The notes under the pieces were generated by a model, which made no database searches, was not told the DNA's origin, and worked only from the letters and a program-made list of their open reading frames with translations. DNA of 64,000 nucleotides, from positions 124,001-188,000 of the forward strand of contig NZ_JAGPXE010000006.1 of assembly GCF_018070075.1 (NCBI RefSeq), written 5' to 3'. The DNA is from Saccharopolyspora endophytica (GTDB lineage Bacteria > Actinomycetota > Actinomycetes > Mycobacteriales > Pseudonocardiaceae). Below are positions 16,352-24,816 of the stretch, one piece after another; position 1 is the first letter of the stretch; the number at the start of each line of letters is the position of its first letter. The translations under genes were made by a program, and so were the position numbers.

Positions 16352-18059
16352 CGATTGGGACCACGAGGTCGACCTCCTCGTCCTCGGCACCGGCGCGGGC
16401 GGCATGGGTGCCGCGGTCGTCGGCGCCGAGGAGGGGCTTTCCGTCCTGGTGCTGGAGAAGACCGAGTGGCTCGGCGGCACCACGGCCTACTCGGCCGGAA
16501 CGTGCTGGATCCCCGGGCACCCGCACCAGGACGATCCCGCCGCCGACAGCGCCGCCGCGAGCAGCTACCTCGACGCTCTCGTCGGCGACCGCGCCCCGCG
16601 CGAACTCCGCGAGACCTACCTCGCGCAGGGCCCCGCCATGCTCGACCACCTGAAGCGGGTCGGCGTGGAGTTCTGGCACTCCAAGACCGTCGTCGACTAC
16701 CACCCGGAGATCCCCGGGTCAGGCGTCGGCCGGGCACTGGAGCCGCGGACCTTCGACGGGCGCGCGCTCGGGAAGGCCCGCTTCGGTCGAATCCGTCCGC
16801 CGGTAACGGAATTCGCGCTCTTCGGCGGCACGCTCATGGTCCGGCGGCCCGAGGTCAACCAGCTGCTGACCATCTTCAACGGATCGGTGCGCGGGATGGC
16901 GGTGGCACTGCGCCTGGGGGTGCGTTGGGCAGCGGACCGGCTCCGCTACCCGCGCGGCACCCGGCTCGCCATGGGCAACGCCCTGGTCGCCAACCTCTAC
17001 GACAAGCTCCTGCGGCGCTCCGGCGACGTCTGGTTCACCGCCCGCACCACCGGACTCGTCGCCGACGAGTCCGGGCAGGTCGTCGGCGCGGTCGTCTCGC
17101 ACCGCGGTCGCACCGTCAGGGTCGCGGCCCGGCGCGGCGTCGTCCTGGCGGCCGGCGGGTTCTCCGCCAGCCCGGAACTGCGCGCCGAACACCTGCCCCG
17201 GCCCACGCCGCAGTTCACGCGTGCCGGGGAGGGCGCGACGGGCGACTCGATCGCCCTCGCCCGTTCCGTCGGCGGCGTCCTCGGCGAGCCCGTCGGCGAC
17301 AACGCCCTGTGGTTCCCCAGCTCGATCGGCCGCCGCCGAGACGGTTCCACCGCGGTCTTCCCGCACATCTGGGACCGCGCGAAACCCGGCATCATCGCCG
17401 TCAACGCCGCAGGGCGGCGGTTCGTCGACGAGTCGGTGTCCTACCACCGCTTCACCCGCGCGATGTACGACTCGCACAAGTCCGAGCCCACCATCCCGGC
17501 CTGGCTCGTGCTCGACTCCCGCACCCTGGCCCGATACGGACTCGGCATGGTCTACCCCCACCTGCCCAAATCGCTGCTCAAGCGGCACATCGACGCGGGC
17601 TACCTGCGCACAGGGCGCACGGTCCGCGAGCTCGCCACCGCCATCGGCGTCGACCCGGACGGTCTGGAACGCACGGTGGCCGAGACCAACCGCGCCGCCG
17701 CCACCGGCGTCGACGAGGAGTTCGGGAAGGGGCAGAGCGCGTTCGGCCACCAGTACGGCGACCCGGCGCACACCCCGAACGTCAACTTCGGTCCCATCGA
17801 GACGGCTCCCTTCTACGCGATCGCCGTGGTGCCCACACCGCTGGCCACCGCGCTCGGCCTGCGCACCAACACCGATGCGCAGGTGCTCGACGCCTCGGGC
17901 GAACCCGTTGCAGGCCTCTACGCCTGCGGGAACGACGCCCACTCGATCATGGCGTCGGAGTACCCGGGAGCCGGCTGCCAGGTCGGAGCCGGCCTGACCT
18001 TCGGCTACCTCGCGGCCCGCCACGCCGCCCGCCGGGAACCGGCTCAGCGCAACCGCTGA
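16344..18059 (+). CDS. KstD-like FAD-dependent dehydrogenase (flavoprotein 3)
   Basis: A 571-residue flavoenzyme with the N-terminal FAD motif GTGAGG followed by [20 protein letters not shown], and a C-terminal [25 protein letters not shown] with [11 protein letters not shown]. It belongs to the 3-ketosteroid dehydrogenase/fumarate reductase group. The ATG at 16344 overlaps the AroE-like gene by 8 bases, so the two proteins are made together. Last gene of the five-gene operon. A ketone formed on a cyclohexane ring by the dehydrogenases encoded upstream would be a natural substrate for desaturation towards an aromatic acid. Confidence 0.86.
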   Translation: MTDDWDHEVDLLVLGTGAGGMGAAVVGAEEGLSVLVLEKTEWLGGTTAYSAGTCWIPGHPHQDDPAADSAAASSYLDALVGDRAPRELRETYLAQGPAMLDHLKRVGVEFWHSKTVVDYHPEIPGSGVGRALEPRTFDGRALGKARFGRIRPPVTEFALFGGTLMVRRPEVNQLLTIFNGSVRGMAVALRLGVRWAADRLRYPRGTRLAMGNALVANLYDKLLRRSGDVWFTARTTGLVADESGQVVGAVVSHRGRTVRVAARRGVVLAAGGFSASPELRAEHLPRPTPQFTRAGEGATGDSIALARSVGGVLGEPVGDNALWFPSSIGRRRDGSTAVFPHIWDRAKPGIIAVNAAGRRFVDESVSYHRFTRAMYDSHKSEPTIPAWLVLDSRTLARYGLGMVYPHLPKSLLKRHIDAGYLRTGRTVRELATAIGVDPDGLERTVAETNRAAATGVDEEFGKGQSAFGHQYGDPAHTPNVNFGPIETAPFYAIAVVPTPLATALGLRTNTDAQVLDASGEPVAGLYACGNDAHSIMASEYPGAGCQVGAGLTFGYLAARHAARREPAQRNR

Positions 18060-18064
18060 GGGGC

Positions 18065-19453
18065 TCACCGGCTCCCGTCCTGGGCGAGGGTGGGATGGTC
18101 GTCGGTGGTGGGGTCGGGTTCTTCCGGTGCTGTTGAGCGTTCGGCGGAGGTCGGGTCTGCGAGGACCTGCCTGGCCCGGTCGATGTCGAGGTTGCGGTCC
18201 CACTTGGCGATGACCAGGGTGGCCACGGCGTTGCCGTAGAAGTTGACCAGGGCGCGGCACTCGGACATGAACTTGTCGATGCCGAAGATCAGCATGATGC
18301 CCGCGGCGGGAACGGTCCCGACGGTCGACAGCGTCGCTGTCAGGGCGATGAAGCCGCCGCCCGCAACGCCCGCGGCGCCCTTGGAGGTGAGCAGCATGAC
18401 CGCGAGCAGGCCCAGTTGCTGGGTGATGCTCAACGGGGTGTTGGTGGCCTGCGCGATGTAGAGCGTGGCCAGCGACAGGTAGATCGCGGCGCCGTCGAGG
18501 TTGAAGCTGTAGCCGGTCGGCACGACGAGACCGACGGTGGTGCGGTCGGCGCCCATGAACGTCATCTTGCGCATCAGGCCGGGCAGCGCGGGTTCGGCGG
18601 TGGAGGTGCCCAGCACCAGGAAGAACTCGTCCTTGAGGTAGCGGAAGAGCTGGAAGATGTTGAGCCGGACGTAGGCGGCGAGGAATCCGCCGAGGACGAC
18701 CACCACGAACAGGATCGAGGTGATGTAGAACAGGGCGATCAGCGATCCGAGACTGGTCAGCGTGGACAGTCCGAACTTGCCGATGGCGTAGGCCATCGCG
18801 CCGAAGGCCCCGAGCGGGGCGGCCTTCATCACGAAGCTCAAGACCTTGAACACGATGTCGGTGAGCCGCTTGACGCCGGCGATGACGGGTTCGCCGACCG
18901 GCCCGACCGCCTTGATCGCGATGCCGAAGAGCACCGCCAGGAAGATGATCTGCAGGATGTCGCCTTCGACGAAGGCGCCGAAGAAGCTGTCCGGGACGAT
19001 GTGGGTGAGGAACTCCCACCAGTGCTGCGACTCGCCGGACTCGATGTACTCCTGGGCCTTCCCGCTGGTCTGGATCGTCGACGGGTCGGCGTTGACGCCC
19101 TCGCCGAGGCGGACGGCGTTGATCGCGACCAGCCCGATGACCATCGCGATGATCGTGCCGACCTGGAAGTAGGTCAGGGCCTTGAGCCCGGTCAGACCGA
19201 CCTTCTTCAAGTCGGCGACGCTGGCGATGCCGCCGATGATCGTGAGGAAGACGATCGGGCCGATGAGCATCTTCATGGCGTCGATGAAGGTCGTCCCGAT
19301 GGGCTCCATCGCCTCACCGAGGTCGGGCCACCGCCAGCCGACGACGATGCCGATGACGATGGCGAGCAGGACCTGGACGTAGAGCTGCCGGTACCAGGGC
19401 CTGGTTCTCGGCTTCCCGTCGTCCGGAACCGGCTGCTGTGCGGTCTGCGTCAT
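18065..19453 (-). CDS. dctA: C4-dicarboxylate/cation symporter (DctA family)
   Basis: A 462-residue membrane carrier of the DAACS family. Recognisable segments are LIGPIVFLTIIGGIASV, the re-entrant-loop motif GTSTAEPALPGLMRKM, PTGYSFNLDGAAIYLSLATLYIAQA and the TSKGAAGVAGGGFIALTATL loop. It takes up fumarate, succinate, malate or related acids. ATG start at 19453. It is divergent from a LysR gene followed by a malate/tartrate dehydrogenase gene, so D-malate or tartrate uptake is likely. The C-terminal tail is acidic and low in complexity. Confidence 0.9.
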   Translation of the reverse strand: MTQTAQQPVPDDGKPRTRPWYRQLYVQVLLAIVIGIVVGWRWPDLGEAMEPIGTTFIDAMKMLIGPIVFLTIIGGIASVADLKKVGLTGLKALTYFQVGTIIAMVIGLVAINAVRLGEGVNADPSTIQTSGKAQEYIESGESQHWWEFLTHIVPDSFFGAFVEGDILQIIFLAVLFGIAIKAVGPVGEPVIAGVKRLTDIVFKVLSFVMKAAPLGAFGAMAYAIGKFGLSTLTSLGSLIALFYITSILFVVVVLGGFLAAYVRLNIFQLFRYLKDEFFLVLGTSTAEPALPGLMRKMTFMGADRTTVGLVVPTGYSFNLDGAAIYLSLATLYIAQATNTPLSITQQLGLLAVMLLTSKGAAGVAGGGFIALTATLSTVGTVPAAGIMLIFGIDKFMSECRALVNFYGNAVATLVIAKWDRNLDIDRARQVLADPTSAERSTAPEEPDPTTDDHPTLAQDGSR

Positions 19454-19610
19454 TGCGTCTCCTGCACGTCGATCGTCGAGGCCCTGCGGCCGGGACCGGG
19501 CCGGTGGGGCGGTGATTCGGCTCGAAGCCCCTCATCCGGGGAGGTGGCCATGACAGTGACCCGGTACGCGGTGCGCCGTCCAACAGGGACTCGCTACCCG
19601 ACGGATAGGT

Positions 19611-19622
19611 TTCACGAATGAA
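19611..19622. promoter_or_regulatory. Short dyad TTCA-N4-TGAA between dctA and lysR
   Basis: A small inverted repeat in the 220-base divergent region between dctA and the LysR gene, within the most AT-rich part. Position fits a LysR operator; arms are only 4 bp. Confidence 0.3.
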
Positions 19623-19674
19623 TGCCGATTAAGCTGGGCGGATCCGAGGTCGCCGACTCCCGAGGAAGGTGCGG

Positions 19675-20580
19675 ATGGACGCGCGTCAGCTCGAGTACTT
19701 CGTGGCCATCGTGGACAACGACGGCTTCGGTCGTGCCGCGCAGAAGCTGCACATCGCGCAGCCGTCGCTGTCGCAGGCGGTCGCCGGCCTCGAACGCGAG
19801 CTCGGAGTGCGGCTGTTCCACCGGATCGGGCGCGGCGCGGTGCTCAGCGATGCGGGCAAGGAGCTGATCGGCCCGGCGCGCCAGGTCCTGCGCGACCTGC
19901 GCACGGCCAGAGCCACGATGGACTCGTTGAAGGGCGTGCAGCGCGGTCGCGTCGAGCTGGTGACGATGCCGTCACCCGGCATCGAACCGCTCAGCACGCT
20001 GACCCGCCTGTTCGCCCAGCAGCACCCGGGCGTGATCGTCGGCGCGGACGCCGCCTTCACCCCGGAAGAGGTCGTGCAGAAGGTCCGGGACGGCGCGTGC
20101 GAACTCGGCCTGGTCGGAGCTCCCGGCAGCGTGATGGCCCCAGGGGTTGACGTGCTGCCGCTGGAATCGCAGAACTTCGTCGTGGTCGGCGCGGACGACG
20201 CGGGCTTCCCGGAGGAGGACCCCGTGCCGCGGGCGGCGCTGGCGGGTGCCCGGCTGATCGCCTCGCCGCCCGGCAGCCAGATGCGCCGCATCGTCGACGA
20301 GATGCTCGCCTCCGGCGAGGACCTGGAGATCGTGGCGGAGGTCGCCCACCGCACCTCGATCCTGCCGCTGGTGCTGCAGGGAGTCGGGCTCGCCGTGCTG
20401 CCCTCGGCCTGGGCGCCCCTGGCCCGCCGGGCCGGCGCCCGCGCGGCGCGCATCGACCCGCCGTCCCAGCTGCACGTCTCGCTGGTCAGTCGGTCCGCAC
20501 CGCTGACACCGGCCGCTCAGGCGTTCCTGACCGTGGCCCGCTCCTACGCGCCGGTCGACCACCTGGAGCAGATGACATAG
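19675..20580 (+). CDS. LysR-family regulator of the dicarboxylate module (DmlR-like role)
   Basis: A 301-residue LTTR. HTH: FGRAAQKLHIAQPSLSQAVAGLERELGVRLFHR. The C-terminal effector domain contains VELVTMPSPGIEP and GVGLAVLPSAWAPL. The ATG at 19675 has AGGAAGG 7 bases upstream; an in-frame GTG at 19669 is too close to that site. Divergent from dctA and followed by the dehydrogenase gene at 20683, so it most likely activates both, as DmlR does for dmlA in E. coli. It is not closely similar to the two LysR paralogs at 7688 and 11162. Confidence 0.88.
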   Translation: MDARQLEYFVAIVDNDGFGRAAQKLHIAQPSLSQAVAGLERELGVRLFHRIGRGAVLSDAGKELIGPARQVLRDLRTARATMDSLKGVQRGRVELVTMPSPGIEPLSTLTRLFAQQHPGVIVGADAAFTPEEVVQKVRDGACELGLVGAPGSVMAPGVDVLPLESQNFVVVGADDAGFPEEDPVPRAALAGARLIASPPGSQMRRIVDEMLASGEDLEIVAEVAHRTSILPLVLQGVGLAVLPSAWAPLARRAGARAARIDPPSQLHVSLVSRSAPLTPAAQAFLTVARSYAPVDHLEQMT

Positions 20581-20682
20581 CCAGCACCTATCAACCGGAT
20601 CGGCAGCGCGTGTTGGACGTCGGGTCGCCCGCCGGTCTTCACTCGGTGGCAGGACGAGTCGACCGCAGCAGGGAGTCACCCG

Positions 20683-21762
20683 ATGTCAGCACAGCGCACG
20701 TTCACCATCGCCGCCATCCCCGCGGACGGCGTGGGCACCGAGGTGGTCGCCGCCGGCCGAGCCGTGCTGGACGCGCTGGCCGCCGGATCGGGTGGCCGCT
20801 TCGCCTTCGACTGGACCGAGTTCCCCTGGGGCTGCGGGTACTACGAGAAGACCGGTCGCATGATGGACGAGGACGGCCTGGAAGCGCTCCAGGACTTCGA
20901 CGCGCTGTACTTCGGCGCGGTCGGCTGGCCGTCGGTGCCCGACCACATCAGCCTGTGGGGGTTGCGGCTGCGGATCTGCCAGAGCTTCGACCAGTGGGCC
21001 AACGTCCGGCCGGTGCACTTCCACCCCGGCATCACCTCGCCGCTGCGCAAGGCCGACGACACCCCGCTGGACTGGGTGGTGGTCCGGGAGAACAGCGAAG
21101 GCGAGTACGCCGGTCTCGGCGGCCGCAACCTCGCGGGTCGCGGGCCCGGCAACGAGGTGGCGCTGCAGACCGCGCTGTTCACCGAGAAGGGCTGCGAGCG
21201 CATCATGCGGTTCGCCTTCGACCTCGCGCGCGGGCGCGAGCGCAAGAAGGTGTCGTCGGTGACCAAGAGCAACGCCCAGCAGTACGGCATGGTGCTCTGG
21301 GACGAGGTCTTCGAGCGCGTGGCGGCCGACTACCCGGACGTGGAGACCGAGAGCGTGCTGGTCGACGCGATGTCGGCGAAGTTCGTCCTGCACCCGGAGG
21401 ACCTGTCGGTGGTGGTGGCCTCCAACCTCAACGCCGACATCCTCTCCGATCTCGGCTCCGCCCTGGCCGGCAGTCTCGGGCTCGCCGCCAGCGCGAACCT
21501 CAACCCCGACCGCCGGTTCCCGTCGATGTTCGAGCCCGTCCACGGCTCCGCCCCCGACATCGCAGGTCAGGGCCTGGCCAACCCGATCGGCGCGATCGGC
21601 AGCGCCGCGCTCATGCTGGAGCACTTCGGCCTGGCCGACGAGGCCACCCGCGTCCGCGAGGCCATCGAGGCCACCACCGCCTCGGGCCTGCTGACCCCCG
21701 ACGTCGGCGGAACCGCCAAGACCGACGAGATCGTCGAAGCGATCCTCACCCACCTCGCCTGA
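20683..21762 (+). CDS. D-malate/tartrate dehydrogenase (decarboxylating)
   Basis: A 359-residue member of the isocitrate/isopropylmalate dehydrogenase family. The N-terminal PADGVGTEVV, VVRENSEGEYAG, catalytic Lys in SVTKSNAQ, metal-binding Asp in VDAMSAKFV and NLNADILSDLGSALAG, and GSAPDIAGQGLANPIG are all intact. The start of the active-site helix (WGLRLRICQSFDQWANVRP) matches TtuC/DmlA rather than LeuB. It would oxidise and decarboxylate D-malate to pyruvate, or tartrate, with NAD+ and Mn2+/Mg2+. Its neighbours dctA and lysR form a compact uptake-oxidation-regulation unit. Confidence 0.87.
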   Translation: MSAQRTFTIAAIPADGVGTEVVAAGRAVLDALAAGSGGRFAFDWTEFPWGCGYYEKTGRMMDEDGLEALQDFDALYFGAVGWPSVPDHISLWGLRLRICQSFDQWANVRPVHFHPGITSPLRKADDTPLDWVVVRENSEGEYAGLGGRNLAGRGPGNEVALQTALFTEKGCERIMRFAFDLARGRERKKVSSVTKSNAQQYGMVLWDEVFERVAADYPDVETESVLVDAMSAKFVLHPEDLSVVVASNLNADILSDLGSALAGSLGLAASANLNPDRRFPSMFEPVHGSAPDIAGQGLANPIGAIGSAALMLEHFGLADEATRVREAIEATTASGLLTPDVGGTAKTDEIVEAILTHLA

Positions 21763-21769
21763 TCCCTGG

Positions 21770-21804
21770 GTGCCCACCCCGAGAACGCGGATCGGGGTGG
21801 GCAC
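21770..21804. terminator. Bidirectional hairpin terminator
   Basis: A perfect 13-bp inverted repeat (21770-21782 and 21792-21804), extendable with one mismatch, sits between the stop codons of the convergent dehydrogenase (21762) and aminotransferase (21805) genes. Confidence 0.75.
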
Positions 21805-22944
21805 TCAGGCGGCCAGCGCTGCGAGCGCGCGCTCGATGTCGGCGGGTGTGTTGTGGACGTGCGGTGAGAGCCGGAGCCCGCCAGCGCGTTCGGCCGCGTC
21901 GACGCCCGCGACGTCCAAGCGGTGAAGTGCTCGTGCCACGGTGTCCGGTGGTTCCGGCTCGAGGAGGACGAGAGTGGAACGGCGCGAACCGGTTTCGGGG
22001 CTGCGCAGGCTCCACCCGCCGGGCAGGCCTGCGATGAGCTGGTCGATCAGCGCCTGGTCGTGCCGCTCGATCTCGTCGATCCCGCGCTCCAACAGCAAGG
22101 ACACGGCTTGGTGCCAGGCGGGGAAGATCGAGAGGTTCGCGGTGCAGAAGACGTCGTAGGCGGCGGCGCCCAGGTCTTGGCGCAGGGCGTAGCGGCCGGG
22201 CGGGTTCGCGATCTCGTCGACCTGGGCGAGCCAGTACCCCTGCTCGTACTCCAGCCTCCGCACGAGCGCCGGGTGCAGCCAGGCGAATCCCGTCGCATAA
22301 GGGCCGCACAGCCACTTGTAACCGCAGCTCACCAGCGCATCGACGCCCAGGTCGTAGACGTCGGCGGGGCGGGCGCCGACCGCTTGAGAACCGTTGAGCA
22401 CGAAGGCGACGTCCTCCCGCTGACGGCACACGTCGACCAGGGCGGACACGTCCGCGGCATGGCCGCTGAACGAGAACACCCAACTCGTGCACACGACTCG
22501 GGTGCGGTCGGTCAGCGCCGCGTCCAGGTCCTCCGGTTCGAGGGCGCCGGACGGCGCGGGAACGGTGCGGAGGCGCACTCCTCGGCGCCGCAAGGGAAGC
22601 CACGGGTAGATCGTGGCGGGGAAATCACCTTCGACCAGCAGCACTTCATCGCCGTTCCTCAGGGGCAAGCCGTGCGCCAGCAGGTTCAGGCCGTGGGTGG
22701 TGCTGTTGCCGAGCACGATCTCGTCGCCACCGGCACCCACCAGCTCGCCGAGCGAGCTGCGCAGCGCGGCGGGCACCTGGAAGAACGCCTCGCCGGACAT
22801 GCGGCGCGGGTCGAGCTTGGCCTCGATCGCCTCGCGCGCCGCTGCTGCCGCGACCAGCGGCATCGGTCCTTGGTGAGCCGTGTTGAGCCACGCGCGGTCG
22901 AGGGGCGCGAACTGTTCGGACAGCGGAGCGGCCACCAGCCCCAC
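21805..22944 (-). CDS. Class V aminotransferase-fold PLP protein (isopenicillin-N-epimerase/cysteine-desulfurase-like)
   Basis: A 379-residue fold-type I protein. The likely Schiff-base lysine is Lys210 in SCGYKWLCGP, and LGNSTTHGLNLL fits the phosphate-binding region. Where class V enzymes usually have Asp-Gly-(Ala/Ser)-Gln, with the Asp pairing with the PLP pyridine nitrogen, this protein reads FVLNGSQAVG (Asn184). That substitution is unusual and could change reaction type. GTG start at 22944. It stands alone, divergent from the hydrolase gene. The substrate and reaction are unknown. Confidence 0.8.
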   Translation of the reverse strand: MGLVAAPLSEQFAPLDRAWLNTAHQGPMPLVAAAAAREAIEAKLDPRRMSGEAFFQVPAALRSSLGELVGAGGDEIVLGNSTTHGLNLLAHGLPLRNGDEVLLVEGDFPATIYPWLPLRRRGVRLRTVPAPSGALEPEDLDAALTDRTRVVCTSWVFSFSGHAADVSALVDVCRQREDVAFVLNGSQAVGARPADVYDLGVDALVSCGYKWLCGPYATGFAWLHPALVRRLEYEQGYWLAQVDEIANPPGRYALRQDLGAAAYDVFCTANLSIFPAWHQAVSLLLERGIDEIERHDQALIDQLIAGLPGGWSLRSPETGSRRSTLVLLEPEPPDTVARALHRLDVAGVDAAERAGGLRLSPHVHNTPADIERALAALAA

Positions 22945-23119
22945 CTACCCAGGTGGCTGCGGACGCGAAACATGCCGCTCGCGGTCGGTGCCGGTCGGCG
23001 GCGCGAGGTGACTTATGGCCCTGGAGGGTTGGCCGGGTCGTGCGGAGCATCGGGCGGTGTTGACCCAACCCGGGACACGTGGCCGCGGCGCGTCGTTCCA
23101 CACCCGAGGAAGGAACTGC

Positions 23120-23950
23120 ATGGGCACTCTCACCACCACCGACGGCACGGAGATCTACTACAAGGACTGGGGTTCGGGCAGGCCCATCGTGTTCAGCCAC
23201 GGCTGGCCGCTCTCGGCCGATGACTGGGACGCCCAGATGTTGTTCTTCCTGGAGCGCGGCTTTCGGGTGATCGCCCACGACCGGCGCGGGCACGGGCGCT
23301 CCAGCCAGCCCGGCGACGGCCACGACATGGACCACTACGCCGACGATCTCGCCGCGGTGACAGCCCACCTCGACCTGGCGGACGCGATTCACGTGGGTCA
23401 CTCGACCGGCGGCGGTGAAGTGATCCGGTACCTGGCCAGGCACGGCGAGGCGCGGGTGTCCAAGGCGGCCATCATCAACGCGGTCCCACCGCTGATGGTC
23501 GCGACCGACGCCAACCCCGGCGGTCTTCCCCGGCAGGTGTTCGACGACTTGCAGGCGCAGCTGGCGGCCAACCGCTCGCAGTTCTACCGCGACCTCCCGT
23601 CGGGACCGTTCTACGGCTTCAACCGGCCGGGTGCGGAACCCTCGGAAGCTCTCATCCAGAACTGGTGGCGCCAGGGCATGATGGGCGGGGCGAAGGCGCA
23701 TCACGACGGCGTCGTCGCCTTCTCCCGAACCGATTTCACCGATGATCTGACGAAGATCACCGTGCCGGTGCTGGTGATGCACACCGAGGACGACCAGATC
23801 GTGCCGTACGAGAACGCCGGGCCGCTGTCGGCGAAGCTGCTGAAGAACGCGACGCTGAAGACCTACCAGGGTCTCCCGCACGGCATGCCCACCACGCACG
23901 CGGAGACGATCAACGCCGACCTGCTGGCGTTCCTGACCGAGGACTCCTGA
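23120..23950 (+). CDS. Alpha/beta hydrolase, cofactor-free chloroperoxidase/arylesterase type
   Basis: A 276-residue alpha/beta hydrolase close to the non-haem chloroperoxidase (perhydrolase/esterase) group. The nucleophile is Ser95 in [17 protein letters not shown]; the acid Asp lies in [13 protein letters not shown] and the His in [10 protein letters not shown]. The oxyanion HGWPLS and HDRRGHGRS blocks are typical. The ATG at 23120 follows AGGAAGGA. It is a single-gene unit. In vivo the family acts mostly as esterases or lactonases; peroxidase activity is a side reaction. Confidence 0.88.
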   Translation: MGTLTTTDGTEIYYKDWGSGRPIVFSHGWPLSADDWDAQMLFFLERGFRVIAHDRRGHGRSSQPGDGHDMDHYADDLAAVTAHLDLADAIHVGHSTGGGEVIRYLARHGEARVSKAAIINAVPPLMVATDANPGGLPRQVFDDLQAQLAANRSQFYRDLPSGPFYGFNRPGAEPSEALIQNWWRQGMMGGAKAHHDGVVAFSRTDFTDDLTKITVPVLVMHTEDDQIVPYENAGPLSAKLLKNATLKTYQGLPHGMPTTHAETINADLLAFLTEDS

Positions 23951-23957
23951 CAACCGC

Positions 23958-23991
23958 GTCCCCTCCCCGATTCCGGCATCGGGGAGGGGAC
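23958..23991. terminator. Bidirectional hairpin terminator
   Basis: A perfect 13-bp GC-rich inverted repeat (23958-23970 and 23979-23991) with an 8-base loop between the convergent hydrolase (stop 23950) and SDR (stop 23998) genes. Confidence 0.8.
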
Positions 23992-23997
23992 GGCCGG

Positions 23998-24750
23998 TCA
24001 CCAGACGGTGTAGCCGCCGTCCACGACGAGGTCGGTCCCGGTGCAGTAGCTGCTGGCGTCGGAGGCGAGGAAGACCACCGCCGGGGCGATCTCGCCGGGC
24101 TCGGCGACGCGGTTCATGGGAGTGCCGTCGATCCAGGTCCGGCGCCACTCCTCGTTGCTCAGGCCGCGTTTGGTCAGCTCGGTGCCGACGTAGCCGGGGG
24201 AGACGGAGTTGACCCGCACACCGCGAGCGGCCCACTCACCGGCCAGGGACTTGGTGAGGTGGATGACGCCCGCCTTGGCGGCGTTGTAGGCGGACTGTGG
24301 TTGCGGGCGGTTGGAGATGTGGCCGCTCATGCTGCCGGTGTTGATGATGCTCCCGGACCCCTGCGCGAGCATCCGCTTGCCCGCGGCCCGGCAGCTGTAG
24401 AACACGCCGTCGAGGTTCACCGACATCACGCGGCGCCAATCGGCGGGGTCGAGGTCTTCGCTGGGGTGGTTGTGCACGATGCCGGCGTTGTTGACCGCGA
24501 CGTCGACGGAACCGGCCACGCTCACCACGTGCTCGAACGCGGCGTCCACGCTGTCGGGGTCGGTGACGTCCGCGGCGACGAACTCGACGCCGTGGCGTTC
24601 GGCCGACGCCCTACCGGTGTCGGGGTTGACGTCGCAGATGAACACGCGGGCACCGGCGTCGCGGAGACCGAGCACGATGGCCTCGCCGATGCCCTGCGCG
24701 CCGCCGGTGACGATCGCGTTCCTGCCGTTGAGCGCGAACAGGTCGGTCAT
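23998..24750 (-). CDS. SDR-family polyol dehydrogenase
   Basis: A 250-residue classical SDR with the cofactor loop GGAQGIGEA, NNAGIVHN, the catalytic Ser in NTGSMSG and the Tyr/Lys pair in YNAAKAG. The C-terminal CTGTDLVVDGGYTVW is typical of mannitol/arabitol/xylitol dehydrogenases. It is the last gene of an operon with xylulokinase and aldehyde dehydrogenase, which suggests oxidation of D-arabitol or xylitol to D-xylulose, the kinase substrate. No dedicated transporter gene is adjacent. Confidence 0.85.
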   Translation of the reverse strand: MTDLFALNGRNAIVTGGAQGIGEAIVLGLRDAGARVFICDVNPDTGRASAERHGVEFVAADVTDPDSVDAAFEHVVSVAGSVDVAVNNAGIVHNHPSEDLDPADWRRVMSVNLDGVFYSCRAAGKRMLAQGSGSIINTGSMSGHISNRPQPQSAYNAAKAGVIHLTKSLAGEWAARGVRVNSVSPGYVGTELTKRGLSNEEWRRTWIDGTPMNRVAEPGEIAPAVVFLASDASSYCTGTDLVVDGGYTVW

Positions 24751-24816
24751 GTTCCCTCCCGGGGTGGATGGACGTTGACATCGCGGATCTCGTGCGCACC
24801 AGCGGGAAGCAGCTGA

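Noticed and set aside
16344-18059. Annotation as a true 3-ketosteroid delta-1-dehydrogenase
   Set aside because: The fold and FAD motifs match, but no steroid genes accompany it and the operon partners point to a small alicyclic acid, so a specific steroid function is not claimed.
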